Positions 27,790 through 38,632 are shown, counted from the first letter of the stretch. The stretch: 64,000 bases of DNA from Candidatus Vesicomyosocius sp. SY067_SCS001 (GCF_014706615.1 NZ_CP054877.1:496001-560000); one strand, 5' to 3'. The notes: generated from the letters alone by a model not told the origin. A program made the numbers and translations.

Positions 27790-28068
27790 ATGATTACTGT
27801 TAATTCTACTTCAGAAACTCCATTTAATTTTCCTTGCGACTATTCTATTAAAATATTTGGTAAAAATTGTGAAAAGTTTCAGAATACAATTTGCGCTATT
27901 GTTGAACATCACACTCACAAATTAAATCCTAATAAAATAACAAAAAAGTACAGTTCTAAAGGTAAATATGTATCTTTTAGCATCCGTATTATTGCTAACA
28001 GTAAAATTCAATTAGATTCCATTAATCAAGATTTAAAAGACTGCCATTTAGTGTCTTATGTTTTATAA
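27790..28068 (+). CDS. ybeD: DUF493 family protein YbeD
   Basis: A 92-residue ACT-like small protein of the YbeD/UPF0250 family: TPFNFPCDYSIKIFGKNCEK near the start and KYVSFSIRIIANSKIQLDSI in the second half. The biochemical role is unknown. In E. coli it sits immediately before lipB, as here, where lipB starts 6 bases downstream. The conserved link to lipoate synthesis may mean a regulatory role, but this is inference. Confidence 0.9.
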   Translation: MITVNSTSETPFNFPCDYSIKIFGKNCEKFQNTICAIVEHHTHKLNPNKITKKYSSKGKYVSFSIRIIANSKIQLDSINQDLKDCHLVSYVL

Positions 28069-28074
28069 ATTATT

Positions 28075-28689
28075 ATGCGTATTATCAATTTAGGGCGTCA
28101 AGACTATTTAAACATCTGGGATAAGATGAAAACATTTACCAATGCTCGTGATAAAAATACCAAAGACGAATTATGGATTGTAGAACACAATCCTGTATTT
28201 ACACAAGGTGTTTCTAGTAAACCAGAACATATTTTATCAAATACTGATATTCCTATTATCCAAACTGATCGTGGAGGACAAGTTACATATCATGGCCCTG
28301 GTCAAGTAATTATTTATTGTCTATTTGATCTTAAACGTCTTGGTATAGGAGTTAAAATAATTATTAAAATTATTGAAAATTCAATAATTGACTTATTGAG
28401 AACTTACACCATTAAAGCACATCTAAAATCAGGAGCACCTGGAGTGTATATTGATAATGCTAAAATTGCAGCGCTAGGTTTAAGAATTAAACAATCAAGA
28501 ATTTATCATGGTTTGAGTCTTAATATAGATATGGACTTGTCTCCATTTATTAAAATTAGTCCTTGTGGATATCAAAACCTGAAAGTAACACAACTTTATG
28601 ATTTAACGGATAGTAGAGATACTTTAAATATTATTGCTAAAAAACTTAGCCAAATACTTATTGATTATGTTACAAGAAATAGACATTAA
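28075..28689 (+). CDS. lipB: Octanoyl-ACP:protein octanoyltransferase
   Basis: LipB moves octanoate from acyl carrier protein to the lipoyl domains of 2-oxoacid dehydrogenases and GcvH. Family signatures are present: [14 protein letters not shown], the conserved [16 protein letters not shown], the catalytic lysine region KIAALGLRI, and the active-site cysteine in ISPCGY. The length of 204 is normal. It overlaps the start of lipA by 23 bases, so the two are probably co-translated. Confidence 0.95.
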   Translation: MRIINLGRQDYLNIWDKMKTFTNARDKNTKDELWIVEHNPVFTQGVSSKPEHILSNTDIPIIQTDRGGQVTYHGPGQVIIYCLFDLKRLGIGVKIIIKIIENSIIDLLRTYTIKAHLKSGAPGVYIDNAKIAALGLRIKQSRIYHGLSLNIDMDLSPFIKISPCGYQNLKVTQLYDLTDSRDTLNIIAKKLSQILIDYVTRNRH

Positions 28690-29614
28690 AAGTTTAAAAG
28701 GAAAGTCTAAAGTTGCACGCTTAAGAATTAAGCCTGATGTTAATAGAGCAGCTATTAGAAAACCAAAATGGATACGGACCAAGCATATTTTTGGTTCAAA
28801 AGTTGAACAACTGAAAAACACACTTCGAGCGCAGAAATTATTTACAGTCTGTGAGGAAGCCCAATGCCCAAATTTAGGCGAATGTTTTAATAATGGTACT
28901 GCTACTTTTATGATTATGGGACAAATCTGTACACGTCGTTGCCCATTTTGTGACGTCGCTCATGGTAAACCCAGAACACTTGATATAGATGAGCCTAAAC
29001 ATTTAGCTGATACCATCAAAAAAATGCAGCTTAAGTATGTAGTGATTACTTCAGTAGATAGGGATGATTTACATGATGGAGGTGTTCAACATTTCAAAAT
29101 GTGCATTGATAATATCAGATTAAATACACCAAAAGTTAAGATTGAAATCTTAACTCCAGATTTCAAAGGTAGAATTGATAAAGCACTTAAGGTTTTTAAA
29201 TCTTGTCCGCCTGATGTCTTTAATCATAATTTAGAGACAGTGCCAAGCTTATACCCAAAAGTTAGACCTGGTGCAAATTATGATCATTCATTAAAATTAC
29301 TTCAAAAATTTAAACAACAACACCCTCTTGTTATTAGCAAATCAGGATTAATGCTAGGAGTTGGTGAAAGTGAAAAACAAGTTATCAATGTATTAAAAGA
29401 TTTACGCAGAAACAATGTAGACATGCTTACTATAGGTCAATATTTACAGCCAAGTAAATATCATTTAGCTGTTGAGGCATATATTCATCCGAATCAATTT
29501 GATAAATATAAAAAAATTGCACTTAAATTAGGTTTTATTAGAGTCGCTAGTGGACCCATGATACGTTCTTCTTATCATGCTAATTTACAAATTAAGGGTA
29601 AATTAATAATTTAG
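28667..29614 (+). CDS. lipA: Lipoyl synthase
   Basis: LipA is a radical-SAM enzyme that inserts two sulfur atoms into the octanoyl chain. It shows both cluster motifs: the auxiliary [12 protein letters not shown] and the radical-SAM [10 protein letters not shown], followed by [16 protein letters not shown] and [18 protein letters not shown] choose ATG at 28667 ([19 protein letters not shown]), inside the lipB end; an earlier in-frame ATG at 28634 lies deep in lipB. The product is about 315 residues. The enzyme depends on the Fe-S machinery encoded at both ends of the window. Confidence 0.96.
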   Translation: MLQEIDIKSLKGKSKVARLRIKPDVNRAAIRKPKWIRTKHIFGSKVEQLKNTLRAQKLFTVCEEAQCPNLGECFNNGTATFMIMGQICTRRCPFCDVAHGKPRTLDIDEPKHLADTIKKMQLKYVVITSVDRDDLHDGGVQHFKMCIDNIRLNTPKVKIEILTPDFKGRIDKALKVFKSCPPDVFNHNLETVPSLYPKVRPGANYDHSLKLLQKFKQQHPLVISKSGLMLGVGESEKQVINVLKDLRRNNVDMLTIGQYLQPSKYHLAVEAYIHPNQFDKYKKIALKLGFIRVASGPMIRSSYHANLQIKGKLII

Positions 29615-29714
29615 TGATTATAAAAACAAAAACAGTTAATATTATATATTAAAGCTCTTATCTTTTTTCTTTATTAGCTTATTAATACCTAATTTTTCAC
29701 TACTAAGTTTAACC

Positions 29715-32700
29715 TTATTTTTTTCTACCAAGAACTGTTTTTATCCATTCTTTAGGGTCTTTATTTTCCTTTTCAGGTTTTGGTTCTTCAACATTGTATT
29801 TTGCATCTGCATCTTTATCTTCAGGAAGAAGACCCATATTAATCGCAATATTTCTACAAGTAGCTTCACCAGCAGATAAAGTCCCCAATGGGATTACAAC
29901 TAGCGTTAGTATAGTAGAAATTAGTACACCAAATAATAATGAAATTGCCATACCTTGGAATATAGGGTCTGATAAGATAACACTAGAACCACCAATCAAT
30001 GCAAATGCAGTAATCATAATAGGTCGTGTTCTTGAAGAGCATGAATTAATTATTGCATCAAAAAACGGAATGCCTTTGGCATACTCTTGAACGGTAAAAT
30101 CAACTAATAAAATTGAATTTCGTACAATAATTCCTGCTAATGCAATCCAACCAATCATTGAAGTGGCTGTAAATTCTGCATCTAATAACCAATGACCTGG
30201 GACAATACCCAATAATGTTAATGGAATTGGTGCCATAATAACAGCTGGAATAATAAAGTTACCAAACTGCCACACAACCAACATATAAATCACCACTAAT
30301 GCTATAGCAAATGTACTCCCCATATCTCGAAAAGTTTCATAAGTAACTGTCCATTCACCTGTCCATTCAAAACTTGGAATAGTTTGATCTTTAGGTGGGC
30401 CTAGATATTCACCTTGTAATTGTTTACCATCAATCGTTTGATATTTAAGTAGTAAGTCATCTACACCTAGCATTGCATAAATTGGTGCACTTAGGCGACC
30501 TTTAGGTTCGCCTAATACATATTCAATATCTGCTAAATCTTTGTGAAAAATTAAATCATCTTGCTTTTTATAACTAAATGATCCCAATTCTGAAATTGGG
30601 ATCAACCCACCATGCTGAGTAGGTACAGGCAATTGAGTTAAATAAGATAATTGAGAGCGTTTAGATAACGGTATTTGTAAACAAATACGTGAAGGTTCAA
30701 GTGCATTTTTTAATCGAATTGTACCTACGTTAAAACTACTCATAGCCATTGAAAGTGTTTCTTTAATAGTCATAACACTAACACCAAATCTAGAAGCTTT
30801 TGCTGTATCTACTTGAAAGTCAATAACAGGGTACTTATCACGTATAAGATTATCAACATCTGTCATTGTACCAGATTCTTTGAATAACTCTGTTAAGTCA
30901 TTTGCTAATTTACGACGTGTATCCTTATCTGGCCCATACACTTCAGCAACAACAGGGCTTAATACTGGAGGCCCAGGTGGCATTTCAATAACAGCATAAT
31001 TAGCACCTATATCTTCTACAATTTGTTTAATCAATGTTCTTGCTTCTAATGCAATTTCATGACTAGAACGAGATCTTTCTGATTTTTCAACCAACTGAAT
31101 TTGCAATTCCCCCTCTGAAGGGGATTGTCTTAAATAATAATGTCTTACTAGACCGTTAAAATCAAAAGGCTTGGCAGTTCCTGAATAGGATTGAATAGCA
31201 ACAACCTCTGGTACATTACGCAATACTTGCGCCATTTTATGTAAAGTTGAAGCTGTATTTGCTAGTGCTGTACCATCAGGCATATTTAAAATTACACCAA
31301 ATTCGGACTTATTATCCAGAGGTAACATTTTTACAGGAACTAAAGTAGTATAAAACATTGATATTGACATAAAGAAAGCAACAATCAATCCAATTAAGAA
31401 CCCCCAACCATATATTTTTATATTAAATAATTTAGAGATGGTTAAATGAAAAAATGCAAACATAACTTTTTTTTCTTTTTCTTCTTTCTTATGCATTTTG
31501 TGTAGCACCTTCAAAGGTGGTACAAATATCATTATAAAATAAGGTGTGAAAACAAAGGCTGCAAACAATGAAAACATCATTGCAACCGAGCCTAATATAG
31601 GAATTGGGGCCATATATGGCCCCATCATCCCACTAACTGATGCCATAGGTACTAAAGCCGCAACTACAGTAAAGGTTGCTAAAATTGTTGGGTTACCAAC
31701 CTCGCGTACTGCGTCAATTGCGGTACCAATAGTAATTTTATTATCAATCAACCATCTCCTATAGATATTTTCAGTGACAACAATAGCATCATCCACTAGA
31801 ATACCAATTGAGAAAATCAAAGCAAATAAACTAACTCTATCAATGGTCATGCCTAAAATCCACGCAGAAAAAATGGTCATCAATAATACAACTGGAATGA
31901 CTAGCGTTACTACAATGGCTGGACGAATACCCAAGGCAACCCATACAAGTAAAGTCACTGCACCTGTAGCAATAAATAATTTCTTAATTAAAACATTTAC
32001 CTTATCTTTTGCAGATTTTCCATAATCCCTTGTGACGCTAATTTCTACGTTATCAGGAATTAGTTTGCCTTTTAACTCTTCAACTTTAGCAAGAATATTT
32101 TCAGCTACTTCTACGCCATTAGTACCATATTTCTTTGCAATAGCAATTGTTATTGCCTGTTCAGCAGTAGCTTTTTTCTCTGTTTTATTTGCCTTTCCTG
32201 TATAATAATTAACCATATGTTCAGCGTTTTCTGGCGCATAATACACATCAGCTACATCACGTACATAAATTGGTTTACCATCTTTTACTGTAATTACCAA
32301 GTTTTCAATATCTTCCACCTTACTAAAGAAATCACCTGAATAGACCTCTATCTTTAGCCCATTTAGTTCAATATTTCCTGTGTGTCCTCGCACATTAGCA
32401 TTACCAATAGTACTAGCAATTTGCTGAATAGAAATACCATGTCCGGCTAAACGTCCTGGATAAGCATCAATATGAAAAATTTCCTTACGTCCTCCAACAA
32501 CAAAGCCATTATTAGTGTCTTTAACTTTTGCAAGCTGCTGTAGCAATTCTAGACCTAGAGAACGCAACTGTCCGTCATCAAGTGATTTTGACCAAAGTGT
32601 TAAATTTATGATTGGTACATCATCAATTTCTTTAGGCTTAATGAGTGGTTGCTTAGCACCTGGAGGCATAAATTCAAGATTTGACAACATTTTGTCACGT

Positions 32701-33092
32701 ACTTTGATAATAGAGGTATTCATTTCTTGACCTACATCAAATTCTACAGTAATAACGCCTTTACTATTATCGCTAACAGAATAAACATGCTTAACACCTA
32801 AAATATTTGACATTAAACGTTCTAAAGGCTTAATAATAATATTTGACACTTCCTTAGAAGAGGCGCCTGGATATTCAACAAATAAGTCAATAAGTGGTAC
32901 AGAAATTTGAGGATCCTCTTGCCTTGGGGTTGAAATTAAGCCAATAATACCTGCACCTAGCATAGCAAAAAATATAATAACAGATAGTGAAGAGGTAATA
33001 AAAGCTTTAGTAAGCTTACCAGCAATACCCATCTCAAACTTTCTGTTCACCTCATCTACTTTTACCTGATCAACATGACTTTTGTTTGTCAT
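29715..33092 (-). CDS. RND-family efflux transporter permease
   Basis: A 1125-residue inner-membrane pump of the AcrB-like RND superfamily. It has one membrane helix near residue 30 (SVIIFFAMLGAGIIGLIS), a large periplasmic loop with VEYPGASSKEVSNIIIKPLE, then membrane clusters at about 370-540 and 920-1090. The proton-relay region reads FSIGILVDDAIVVTENIYRR, with the paired aspartates. The C-terminal tail is charged and Lys/Glu-rich. It lies 6 bases after the periplasmic adaptor gene. No outer-membrane channel gene is adjacent. Substrate cannot be told from the sequence. Confidence 0.9.
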   Translation of the reverse strand: MTNKSHVDQVKVDEVNRKFEMGIAGKLTKAFITSSLSVIIFFAMLGAGIIGLISTPRQEDPQISVPLIDLFVEYPGASSKEVSNIIIKPLERLMSNILGVKHVYSVSDNSKGVITVEFDVGQEMNTSIIKVRDKMLSNLEFMPPGAKQPLIKPKEIDDVPIINLTLWSKSLDDGQLRSLGLELLQQLAKVKDTNNGFVVGGRKEIFHIDAYPGRLAGHGISIQQIASTIGNANVRGHTGNIELNGLKIEVYSGDFFSKVEDIENLVITVKDGKPIYVRDVADVYYAPENAEHMVNYYTGKANKTEKKATAEQAITIAIAKKYGTNGVEVAENILAKVEELKGKLIPDNVEISVTRDYGKSAKDKVNVLIKKLFIATGAVTLLVWVALGIRPAIVVTLVIPVVLLMTIFSAWILGMTIDRVSLFALIFSIGILVDDAIVVTENIYRRWLIDNKITIGTAIDAVREVGNPTILATFTVVAALVPMASVSGMMGPYMAPIPILGSVAMMFSLFAAFVFTPYFIMIFVPPLKVLHKMHKKEEKEKKVMFAFFHLTISKLFNIKIYGWGFLIGLIVAFFMSISMFYTTLVPVKMLPLDNKSEFGVILNMPDGTALANTASTLHKMAQVLRNVPEVVAIQSYSGTAKPFDFNGLVRHYYLRQSPSEGELQIQLVEKSERSRSSHEIALEARTLIKQIVEDIGANYAVIEMPPGPPVLSPVVAEVYGPDKDTRRKLANDLTELFKESGTMTDVDNLIRDKYPVIDFQVDTAKASRFGVSVMTIKETLSMAMSSFNVGTIRLKNALEPSRICLQIPLSKRSQLSYLTQLPVPTQHGGLIPISELGSFSYKKQDDLIFHKDLADIEYVLGEPKGRLSAPIYAMLGVDDLLLKYQTIDGKQLQGEYLGPPKDQTIPSFEWTGEWTVTYETFRDMGSTFAIALVVIYMLVVWQFGNFIIPAVIMAPIPLTLLGIVPGHWLLDAEFTATSMIGWIALAGIIVRNSILLVDFTVQEYAKGIPFFDAIINSCSSRTRPIMITAFALIGGSSVILSDPIFQGMAISLLFGVLISTILTLVVIPLGTLSAGEATCRNIAINMGLLPEDKDADAKYNVEEPKPEKENKDPKEWIKTVLGRKK

Positions 33093-33098
33093 AATATG

Positions 33099-34274
33099 TT
33101 AAATACCCATACCTGAAACCATTAGGATGTTTGGATTAGAAACAATTCTTTCACCAATTTTTAAACCTGATAGAACGCTTTTCTTATTCTTACCAACTTG
33201 TTCTCCTAAACGTATAAATCTTAGCTCTGTTTTATTGGTTAATGAATTAACAACAAATACACTTGGTAGTGAAGAGCGCCACATAATAGCAATGTCAGGA
33301 ATGACTGGTGTTAATACGCCAGAATCTGTTTCAAAAATTTCTACTTCTGCATATGCTCCTGATAATACTGGAACATTAGCCGGTAAATCAAATTTAACCT
33401 TAACACTATGTTTAACATTATCTGCAATAGGATAAATTTGTGAAAGTTTAGCATCAACTACAATATTAACAATATCTAATTTAATACGATATATTTTGTT
33501 AAGTTTAAGACTCCTAACTAACCTTGAAGGTACATTCACTTCTACTTGAAGATTTTTAATATTAGCAAATTTTATTAAAATTTGACCAGGTTGGACAACA
33601 TCCCCCTTATTAATATTTTTAGCCACAATAACACCATCAAATGGCGCGCTCACATTAGCATCTTTTAAGCGTGATTCAGCTTGCTTTAAATGTAATTCAG
33701 CTTGCTTGAGTTTATTCTTAGCCTGTTGATAGTTTGTGTATCTAGAAGTTCTATTAGCAAACTTGTCAAAATCTGGATTACCTTGACCTGATATTTTTAA
33801 CATAGGGTCAGTAAACATTGAAAACATACCTGGTACACTACCAAACATACCGCCTGAGTTTGGTGATACAATTGATTGTGAATATTGGACCCCTGCATTT
33901 CTAAGTGCCTCATTAGCTGAGGCAATTGCTGCATAGGCTGAATCTCTTTGTGCTTGAATAGACTCTTGTTCTAATATAACTAAAATTGCACCTTTTTTAA
34001 ACATATCACCTTCTTGACCTTTAATATTTAATACATCGCCAGACACCTGAGCAACTAAATTAACACGCGAAGAAGAAATAACTGAACCACCTAAAAGCGC
34101 TCTCTTATCTAGTGATACACCCCTTACAGCTTGTATGTTATAAACAGATTTAAAATTATTAATATTTTGTTTTGTACTTCCTTTTAAAGGCATATTAAGG
34201 GAAGTAATTTGTGCTTTAGAAGGTAATGAAGAAATCAATAAAATCGATGTGAATAATAAGATTAATGCATGCAT
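33099..34274 (-). CDS. RND efflux periplasmic adaptor (membrane fusion protein)
   Basis: This HlyD/AcrA-type adaptor links the RND pump to an outer-membrane channel. I choose ATG at 34274: AGGG lies just upstream and it begins a signal peptide (HALILLFTSILLISSLPSKA). ATGs at 34343/34340 would add a charged leader. The lipoyl-like half-motifs are GDVLNIKGQEGDMFKKGAIL and VSAPFDGVIVAKNINKGDVV, separated by a coiled-coil hairpin (KLKQAELHLKQAESRLKDA). A glycine/methionine-rich insert sits in the hairpin (about SGGMFGSVPGMFSM). It forms a two-gene operon with the permease. Confidence 0.88.
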   Translation of the reverse strand: MHALILLFTSILLISSLPSKAQITSLNMPLKGSTKQNINNFKSVYNIQAVRGVSLDKRALLGGSVISSSRVNLVAQVSGDVLNIKGQEGDMFKKGAILVILEQESIQAQRDSAYAAIASANEALRNAGVQYSQSIVSPNSGGMFGSVPGMFSMFTDPMLKISGQGNPDFDKFANRTSRYTNYQQAKNKLKQAELHLKQAESRLKDANVSAPFDGVIVAKNINKGDVVQPGQILIKFANIKNLQVEVNVPSRLVRSLKLNKIYRIKLDIVNIVVDAKLSQIYPIADNVKHSVKVKFDLPANVPVLSGAYAEVEIFETDSGVLTPVIPDIAIMWRSSLPSVFVVNSLTNKTELRFIRLGEQVGKNKKSVLSGLKIGERIVSNPNILMVSGMGI

Positions 34275-34472
34275 AGTTACCCTGTTTTTAAAAAGTAAAA
34301 AAATAAACTTTATCGAAGATTTTATCTGATTAAAATACATCATATCTATTATTTTCCATTAAAAATGGACAATATAATTATATCTTATTGATACAAGTAT
34401 TTGTTTTTAAATAATTTTATTTACTTTCATGAATAAATTTTACTTACATAAAAACCTCACAATATTCATTTA

Positions 34473-35471
34473 ATGACAACTATTGCTTTCACTGTTGGAG
34501 AACCTTCTGGTATTGGACCTGATTTAGCTGTTATTTACGCTCAAATAAAATCAAATAAAAATCTTTTGTTATTTGCAGATCCAGATGTTTTATTAAATCG
34601 TGCAAAACAACTTAACTTAAACATAAAAATTATTGAATCTGAACAAGCTGCTTCAATTTATGAACTGGCTGTCTATCCAATTAAAGTTAATACCCATGTA
34701 GAATGCGGTATTTTAAATAAAAATAATGCACAATATGTATTAAATACACTTGATTGTGCAACTAAGTATTGTCTTAATTCACGATGTGATGCCTTAGTTA
34801 CTGGTCCCATACATAAAGGTATTATTAACGAAGCAGGGATCAGTTTTACAGGTCATACTGAATATTTAGCTAACTTATCTAATATTGATAAAACAGTAAT
34901 GATGTTGGTAACAAATGGCTTAAGAGTTGCGCTAGCAACTACACATATGCCACTTTCAGATGTGCCTCAAAATATTACCACACAATCTTTAAAGACAACT
35001 ATTAGCATTATTCACCAATTTTTGTTAAATAATGGTGTTAACGCACCTAAAATTGTTGTATGTGGTTTAAATCCACATGCGGGAGAAAATGGTTATTTAG
35101 GTATGGAGGAGATTGAAATTATCAATCCTTTAATTAAAAAACTAAATAATCAAGGATACAATCTTGTTGGTAGTATACCTGCTGATACAGCCTTTACACC
35201 TAACTCACTAACTGGTGTTGATTGTGTATTGAGCATGTATCACGATCAAGGTTTACCAGTTCTAAAAACATTAGGATTTAAAAAAGCAGTTAATATTACA
35301 CTAGGATTACCATTTATACGAACTTCGGTAGATCATGGTAGCGCACTTAATCTTGCTGGTACTGGAAATATTAGCCTTGGTAGTTTGAATACTGCTATAA
35401 ATTATGCACAAACGCTAGTTATCAATCATAAAAAATTTAAACCAATAAAAATTGTATCTCTTGATACATAA
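34473..35471 (+). CDS. pdxA: 4-hydroxythreonine-4-phosphate dehydrogenase
   Basis: PdxA oxidises 4-phosphohydroxy-threonine in vitamin B6 synthesis. The 332-residue protein starts FTVGEPSGIGPDLAVIYAQ and contains TGPIHKGIINEAGISFTGHT, the metal-binding histidine motif CGLNPHAGENGYLG, and YHDQGLPVLKTLGF. It leads the conserved pdxA-rsmA-apaG-apaH order. In E. coli lptD and surA precede it; here they are 10 kb away, so that supercluster has been split. The divergent efflux operon shares its 5' region. Confidence 0.95.
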   Translation: MTTIAFTVGEPSGIGPDLAVIYAQIKSNKNLLLFADPDVLLNRAKQLNLNIKIIESEQAASIYELAVYPIKVNTHVECGILNKNNAQYVLNTLDCATKYCLNSRCDALVTGPIHKGIINEAGISFTGHTEYLANLSNIDKTVMMLVTNGLRVALATTHMPLSDVPQNITTQSLKTTISIIHQFLLNNGVNAPKIVVCGLNPHAGENGYLGMEEIEIINPLIKKLNNQGYNLVGSIPADTAFTPNSLTGVDCVLSMYHDQGLPVLKTLGFKKAVNITLGLPFIRTSVDHGSALNLAGTGNISLGSLNTAINYAQTLVINHKKFKPIKIVSLDT

Positions 35472-36216
35472 AGCTCGTAAGCGTTTTGGACAGAACTTTC
35501 TTGTTGATAACAGAATTATTGACCGTATTATCGCTACTATCGCCCCAAAGCGTAATGATAATTTATTAGAAATTGGTCCTGGACAAGGCGCCATAACACT
35601 ACCTTTATTAAATTATGTTAACCAATTGAACGTTATTGAAATTGATCGAAATTTGATTTCAATTCTAAAATCACTTGAATACTCTCATTTAGTCATTCAT
35701 CAAGGTGATGTTCTTAAATTTGATTTAAATATTTTGCCTATGCCAATTAGGATAATTGGAAACTTACCTTACAATATCTCTTCTTCTATCCTTTTTCATT
35801 TGATTGAAAATTTAGATAAAATACAAGATATAACTGTCATGTTACAAAAAGAAGTTGTAGAAAGAATGGTGGCAAACAGTGGCTCTAAAGTATATGGACG
35901 TTTAAGCATCATGATGCAAATATTTTTTAATGTTGAGATGATTTTTACCGTACCACCAGAATCATTCAATCCTGTACCAAGAGTAGATTCTGCTATTGTA
36001 TATTTAAAACCTCTGGCACAACCAAAAACCAAAAATATCAAGGTATTTGAAAAAATTGTAAAATTAGCATTTTCACAACGAAGAAAAATGTTAAGAAATA
36101 GCTTAAAATATGTATTAACCCAAAAGCAAACTGATATTAACTTATCCCGACGTGCTGAAATGCTAACAATTGATGATTTTATCACCTTAACGCAAGACTA
36201 TGAAAAACAACATTGA
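35452..36216 (+). CDS. rsmA: 16S rRNA dimethyladenosine transferase RsmA
   Basis: RsmA (KsgA) dimethylates A1518 and A1519 of 16S rRNA, a late ribosome-assembly checkpoint. The protein has the N-terminal RKRFGQNFLVDNRIIDRI, the SAM-binding LLEIGPGQGAITLPLL, the catalytic IGNLPYNISSSI, and FSQRRKMLRNSLK. There is no ATG in a suitable position. TTG codons at 35452 and 35461 both lie inside the pdxA 3' end, so translation starts by overlap, probably at a TTG. Length is about 250 residues. Confidence 0.93.
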   Translation: MYLLIHKARKRFGQNFLVDNRIIDRIIATIAPKRNDNLLEIGPGQGAITLPLLNYVNQLNVIEIDRNLISILKSLEYSHLVIHQGDVLKFDLNILPMPIRIIGNLPYNISSSILFHLIENLDKIQDITVMLQKEVVERMVANSGSKVYGRLSIMMQIFFNVEMIFTVPPESFNPVPRVDSAIVYLKPLAQPKTKNIKVFEKIVKLAFSQRRKMLRNSLKYVLTQKQTDINLSRRAEMLTIDDFITLTQDYEKQH

Positions 36217-36571
36217 AATAAAGATTAAAGTAACTTATTTAGAGAACCAATCAGATATTTATGCAAATCAATATATCTATACTTACACTATTACAATCAC
36301 TAATAATGGTAACGTTGGTGTGCAGCTTTTAACACGTCATTGGCGTATTCAAGATGAAACTGGGCATATTGAAGATGTGATTGGAAAAGGGGTAATTGGT
36401 CAACAACCTCACTTATCGCCAAAAGAATCTTTTCAATACTCATCAGGTTCTATCATTAAAACCCAAACTGGCTCTATGAAGGGTTCTTATGGTATGATTA
36501 ATGATCGCGGAGAGCGTTTTAATGTGAAGATTCCTGAATTTATACTCAGTAAACCTTATACTTTACACTAA
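36200..36571 (+). CDS. apaG: ApaG protein
   Basis: ApaG is a 123-residue beta-sandwich protein of unknown function that is nearly always next to apaH. Seen here: YANQYIYTYTITITNNGNVG, VQLLTRHWRIQDETGHIEDV, GVIGQQPHLSPKESFQYSSG. It overlaps the rsmA end by 17 bases and shares one base with the apaH start, consistent with translational coupling. Confidence 0.94.
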   Translation: MKNNIEIKIKVTYLENQSDIYANQYIYTYTITITNNGNVGVQLLTRHWRIQDETGHIEDVIGKGVIGQQPHLSPKESFQYSSGSIIKTQTGSMKGSYGMINDRGERFNVKIPEFILSKPYTLH

Positions 36572-37368
36572 TGTCAGACTATTTAGTAGGAGATGTTCAA
36601 GGTTGTTTTGACTCTTTGCAAACTCTGTTAAAAAAAATTAAATTCTCAAGCGATAAAGATCGATTGTTTTTTTTAGGAGATGTGGTTAATAGAGGTAAAC
36701 AATCTTTAGCTACATTGCGGTTTATTAAAGACTTAAAAAGTAATGCTTTAATGGTTCTAGGTAATCATGATTTTCATTTATTAGCCTGCACATTAGGTCG
36801 TAAAAATCCTAATAAAAAAGACACATTTACTGACATTATTAATGCTAATGATGCAAGCTTGTTGCTTGATTTTTTGAAGAATCAACCCTTAGCAATTAAG
36901 CATAAAGGTGTTCTTATGATTCATGCTGGCGTGCCACCAAGTTGGGATATGGATAGGACTCTTCAACAATCTAGACAGGTTCAAAAGCATCTTAAAAGTG
37001 TCAACGTTTCACAGTTTTTAAACCATATGTATGGCAACAAACCTAATATCTGGTCAAAAAATTTAACTGAACTAGAACAATGTAAATACACTATTAATGC
37101 TTTAATGCGACTACGTTTTTGTAAAGCCAATGATGAACTAGAATTTAACCATAAAATGAATTATACACATCCGCCAAAAGGTTTTAAAGCCTGGTTTATG
37201 CATAAAAATAGATTATTAAAAAATACTGATATATTCTTTGGTCACTGGTCTAGTTTATCAGGTGTTAATCAAACACATATTTACTCGATGGATCATGGCT
37301 GTATCTGGCATGGACATTTGAGTGCTGTTAGGCTAAAGGATAGAAAAATCTTCTCTGTTAGCTGTTAA
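36571..37368 (+). CDS. apaH: Diadenosine tetraphosphatase (symmetrical)
   Basis: ApaH hydrolyses Ap4A and related alarmones, and decaps nucleoside-tetraphosphate-capped RNA in E. coli. The metallophosphatase motifs are complete: [34 protein letters not shown] and the C-terminal GHWSSLSG. Its 265 residues are normal. The 3' end overlaps the convergent dapF by 4 bases. Confidence 0.95.
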   Translation: MSDYLVGDVQGCFDSLQTLLKKIKFSSDKDRLFFLGDVVNRGKQSLATLRFIKDLKSNALMVLGNHDFHLLACTLGRKNPNKKDTFTDIINANDASLLLDFLKNQPLAIKHKGVLMIHAGVPPSWDMDRTLQQSRQVQKHLKSVNVSQFLNHMYGNKPNIWSKNLTELEQCKYTINALMRLRFCKANDELEFNHKMNYTHPPKGFKAWFMHKNRLLKNTDIFFGHWSSLSGVNQTHIYSMDHGCIWHGHLSAVRLKDRKIFSVSC

Positions 37369-38180
37369 ATCTCTACTTGACCTTCAAACACAAATTGTGC
37401 AGTACCTGATAAAAATATATGTCCACCTTGCATGTATTTAATTAAAGCATTACCGCCACTTAAGTGAACAACAACACTTTCTTTTAATAAACCTTGTTCA
37501 ACACCATAAGCTACTGCTGCACAAGCTCCAGAACCACAAGCTAAAGTTTCTCCAGAGCCACGTTCATAAACACGCAGATTAATTTCATGAGTATTCAAAA
37601 TTTGCATAAAACCAATATTAGCTTGGTTAGGCAATAATTCACTTTGTTGAATTTTAGGAGCAATAGTATTAATAGCAATAGTATTAACATCTTTAACTAA
37701 CATCACACAATGAGGATTACCAATTGAGATAGCGCCTAAATCAAATCCTTCAATCTGATAATGTTCACTTTGTTGCGATACTAAAAGTGGAATATCAGCT
37801 GGATTAAAACTTGGTTTTCCCATATCAACACACACTGTGTTATCATCATTTATATGTAAACTAATTATATTAGAACGAGTTTTGACAATAATTGGATTAC
37901 TATGAGTTAAATTTTTATCATTAACAAAACGAGCAAAACAACGTGCGCCATTACCACATTGTTCTACTTCTGAACCGTTAGAATTATAAATAATATAACG
38001 AAAATCAACACCTTTTATATTACTAGGTTCAACTACCAATAGTTGGTCAAAGCCAATTCCGAAATACCGATTAGCTAATTTTATTATTTTCTTAGCATTA
38101 AAGTTAATATCACCAGCAAGATTATTAACCACCATAAAGTCGTTTCCCAACCCATGCATTTTTGTAAAATTAATTAACAT
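37365..38180 (-). CDS. dapF: Diaminopimelate epimerase
   Basis: DapF converts LL- to meso-diaminopimelate for peptidoglycan and lysine. The two catalytic cysteines are visible in [13 protein letters not shown] and [12 protein letters not shown], and the N-terminus ([16 protein letters not shown]) is canonical. The 271-residue length is typical. It is a single minus-strand gene convergent with apaH. A DUF971 remnant and rseP lie divergently upstream. Confidence 0.96.
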   Translation of the reverse strand: MLINFTKMHGLGNDFMVVNNLAGDINFNAKKIIKLANRYFGIGFDQLLVVEPSNIKGVDFRYIIYNSNGSEVEQCGNGARCFARFVNDKNLTHSNPIIVKTRSNIISLHINDDNTVCVDMGKPSFNPADIPLLVSQQSEHYQIEGFDLGAISIGNPHCVMLVKDVNTIAINTIAPKIQQSELLPNQANIGFMQILNTHEINLRVYERGSGETLACGSGACAAVAYGVEQGLLKESVVVHLSGGNALIKYMQGGHIFLSGTAQFVFEGQVEI

Positions 38181-38248
38181 ATCTCATACATTATCCACTT
38201 ATAATTCTCAAGGTTAAAAAGAATTAAGTTCTGATAAAGTATTGTTTT

Positions 38249-38554
38249 ATGTCCATTGTTAAGAGAACCAACACAAATATCAACCAATATTATCCTAAAG
38301 AAAGAAAAAACTTTATATAACTATTACCTTTAATGAAATTGACTATCTACTTAGTTTTAGATATTTAAGAATTTATTCGCCTTCAACTGAAATCTTGAGA
38401 TATAGTCCAAGATAAGAATCATTAAAACTTAATAAAGAAAATATAACTATTTTATATATCAATCTAAAGGTAAATTATGTTGTAATTTTGTTTATTAGTA
38501 ACAATAGCGATAACAGTATTTATTCTTTGGTTACATTTACATAAACTTGCTTAA
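38249..38554 (+). pseudogene. DUF971 family remnant
   Basis: The spacer before rseP is not empty. One frame of the plus strand reads LYITITFNEIDYLLSFRYLR, then IYSPSTEILRYSPR, a TAA stop at 38413, then LKLNKENITI, INLKVNYVVILFISNNSDNS and IYS. A one-base shift is needed for the end, WLHLHKLA followed by TAA at 38552. This is the DUF971 pattern (YLR-YSPSAEV, then NYAV, D---IYSW-YL--L), about 100 residues. A possible ATG is at 38249. With at least one stop and two shifts it is inactive. The bases after it, 38555-38632, show nothing recognisable. Confidence 0.75.
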
Positions 38555-38632
38555 AATTATTGTAGGATTTATCATGAATATTTACAAAAATAAAAAGACA
38601 TTAGACATACTTATCTACAATTATAAATTCTA

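Noticed and set aside
29794-32730. Several 70-100 residue plus-strand ORFs opposite the RND permease
   Set aside because: All are antisense to a well-supported membrane transporter and have low-complexity composition from its complement.
38576-38632. Small ORF from ATG 38574 (NIYKNKKTLDILIYNYKF) before rseP, considered as a dxr remnant
   Set aside because: Only 18 residues and no convincing match to the Dxr N-terminus.
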